Below, piece after piece: positions 63,231 to 64,000 of a stretch of 64,000 bases of DNA. This DNA is from Nothophaeocryptopus gaeumannii. Its lineage: Eukaryota; Ascomycota; Dothideomycetes; Mycosphaerellales; Mycosphaerellaceae. The notes under the pieces are model-generated. The model searched no databases and was not told where the DNA came from. It saw only the letters and a list, made by a program, of their open reading frames with translations. Positions within the stretch are counted from its first letter, which is position 1, and each line of letters starts with the position of its first letter. The position numbers and the translations under genes are program-made. The stretch is taken from positions 868,001 through 932,000 of the forward strand of contig JASISA010000026.1 in NCBI GenBank assembly GCA_031771865.1, given 5' to 3'.

Positions 63231-64000
63231 AACAGCGCCAACTCTGCTCGGAAGACGCAGTGGAGAGATTGACTATCGAAGAGGGCGTCTTGGTATCTGC
63301 GTGAGCAAAACGTGATTCCCTACATTTGACCGACGAGCGAAATACACAACGAGTGACGTTTTTGAGACGGCCGATTTTCGCAACGCGCAATGCATGTATG
63401 CACGAGATTCGGTTCGTGTATATGGGCGGTATCTGCAACTTTTTGACGCCTTTTCTTGTTGATAAGTGATATAGCTTCACTCTTGATTTTGAGTACAGTG
63501 GAGCAAGCCGAGGAAACAGTACAGCAACGCAAGCTTCTATGATAATAAGCGGACTGAGACTGGATGAGATTTTGTTTGGAGCAAGAGCGAGCCAGACTGT
63601 AGCAAACAAGCGAGACAGGGAAGAGCAGCGATAGCAGGCCGTGAAGTCGGAGGAGGAACTGCATGGCGTTTCGATGAAGGTGCATAGAAAGTATTGATTC
63701 GGCGTCTGGGATATGTATTTGACCGAGAATGGATGGAGATGGAGCGCGATGACACCGCAGATTCGAATGAATGACACTGCCCTTTTTTGCGGAGATTTGA
63801 ATTTGTCGAGTAGATATGAGAAGGATGATACTTAAGAGATGACAACTTAACGTGTCTACACTCTTTACGAAAGACAACAGTGCCAGTTGGAAGAGCTACG
63901 GATGGATAAGTCACTCACCCACTCGCTCGCTCACTCACTAGAGAGCAGCGTTCAGTGAGTTTCCTGCACTTACTCGAAGGTAGATAGATCTCCAGCTGGA
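63231..64000. other. 3' flank of the kinase gene, no gene recognised
   Basis: Two overlapping minus-strand ORFs (63175-63777 and 63320-63877) lie in different frames and the first runs into the kinase coding region; neither has a motif. A short actcactcact-type repeat occurs near 63910-63940. Confidence 0.4.

Noticed and set aside
63175..63877. Two long overlapping minus-strand ORFs at the right end
   Set aside because: They are in different frames, lack any motif, and one runs into the kinase coding exon; they look like chance ORFs.
1..64000. CRISPR array, bacterial operon or rRNA genes
   Set aside because: No regularly spaced repeats, no polycistronic layout and no rRNA-like stretches; the content is fungal nuclear.

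Overview
The window is nuclear DNA of a filamentous ascomycete. Genes are dense, on both strands and monocistronic. Introns are short (about 48-122 bp) with GTRNGT donors, CTRAC-like branch sites and YAG acceptors. The gene content is fungal: a TOM20 receptor with a short C-terminal exon, EXO84, REI1, an RGS seven-helix protein, HET and UNC93-like relics, 2EXR/F-box paralogs, AA3/AA7 flavo-oxidases and a RIP-damaged Fot1-type transposon. A Dothideomycete is my best guess, from overall flavour only; nothing here proves the class.

Layout. 1-15.4 kb is mostly housekeeping: an ion-permease (5' end outside the window), CLP1 (mRNA 3' end formation), a GMC oxidoreductase broken by one TGA, a 2EXR-like relic, TOM20 and EXO84 (divergent), a 2EXR protein, REI1 (60S biogenesis) and an RGS/7TM protein. 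15.4-22.9 kb is gene-poor and carries a small secreted protein, a GFA-family enzyme, a BTB relic and a tandem run of 2EXR-like paralogs, two of them damaged, ending in an F-box gene. 23.2-37.7 kb is rich in redox enzymes: a dialkylglycine-decarboxylase-like aminotransferase with one TAG, an AIF-like flavoprotein, an AA7 oxidase, a membrane-anchored SDR and two aromatic-ring flavin monooxygenases in convergent orientation. It also holds a C2H2 zinc-finger gene, an unrecognised spliced gene, and a HET relic butted against an antisense UNC93 relic. 38.6-44.9 kb has a small cysteine-rich secreted protein, a BTB protein, CTNNBL1 and the Fot1-like element with intact inverted repeats and TA duplication. 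45-50 kb is eroded (an F-box/LRR relic) plus an intact chloroperoxidase-type gene. 50.8-64 kb has PRP22, an AA7 relic, a secreted AA3 GMC oxidase and a HAL4/SAT4-type kinase.

Core cell-biology genes (CLP1, TOM20, EXO84, REI1, CTNNBL1, PRP22) are intact. Accessory genes (GMC, aminotransferase, 2EXR, HET, BTB, UNC93, AA7) carry stops or frameshifts. Several otherwise full-length accessory genes have only one premature stop, and those stops can be explained by C-to-T change. The redox genes could act in catabolism of aromatic or amino compounds, but they are not co-oriented and no backbone synthase is present, so I do not call a biosynthetic cluster. All splice models come from motif reading and restored homology, not from transcripts.
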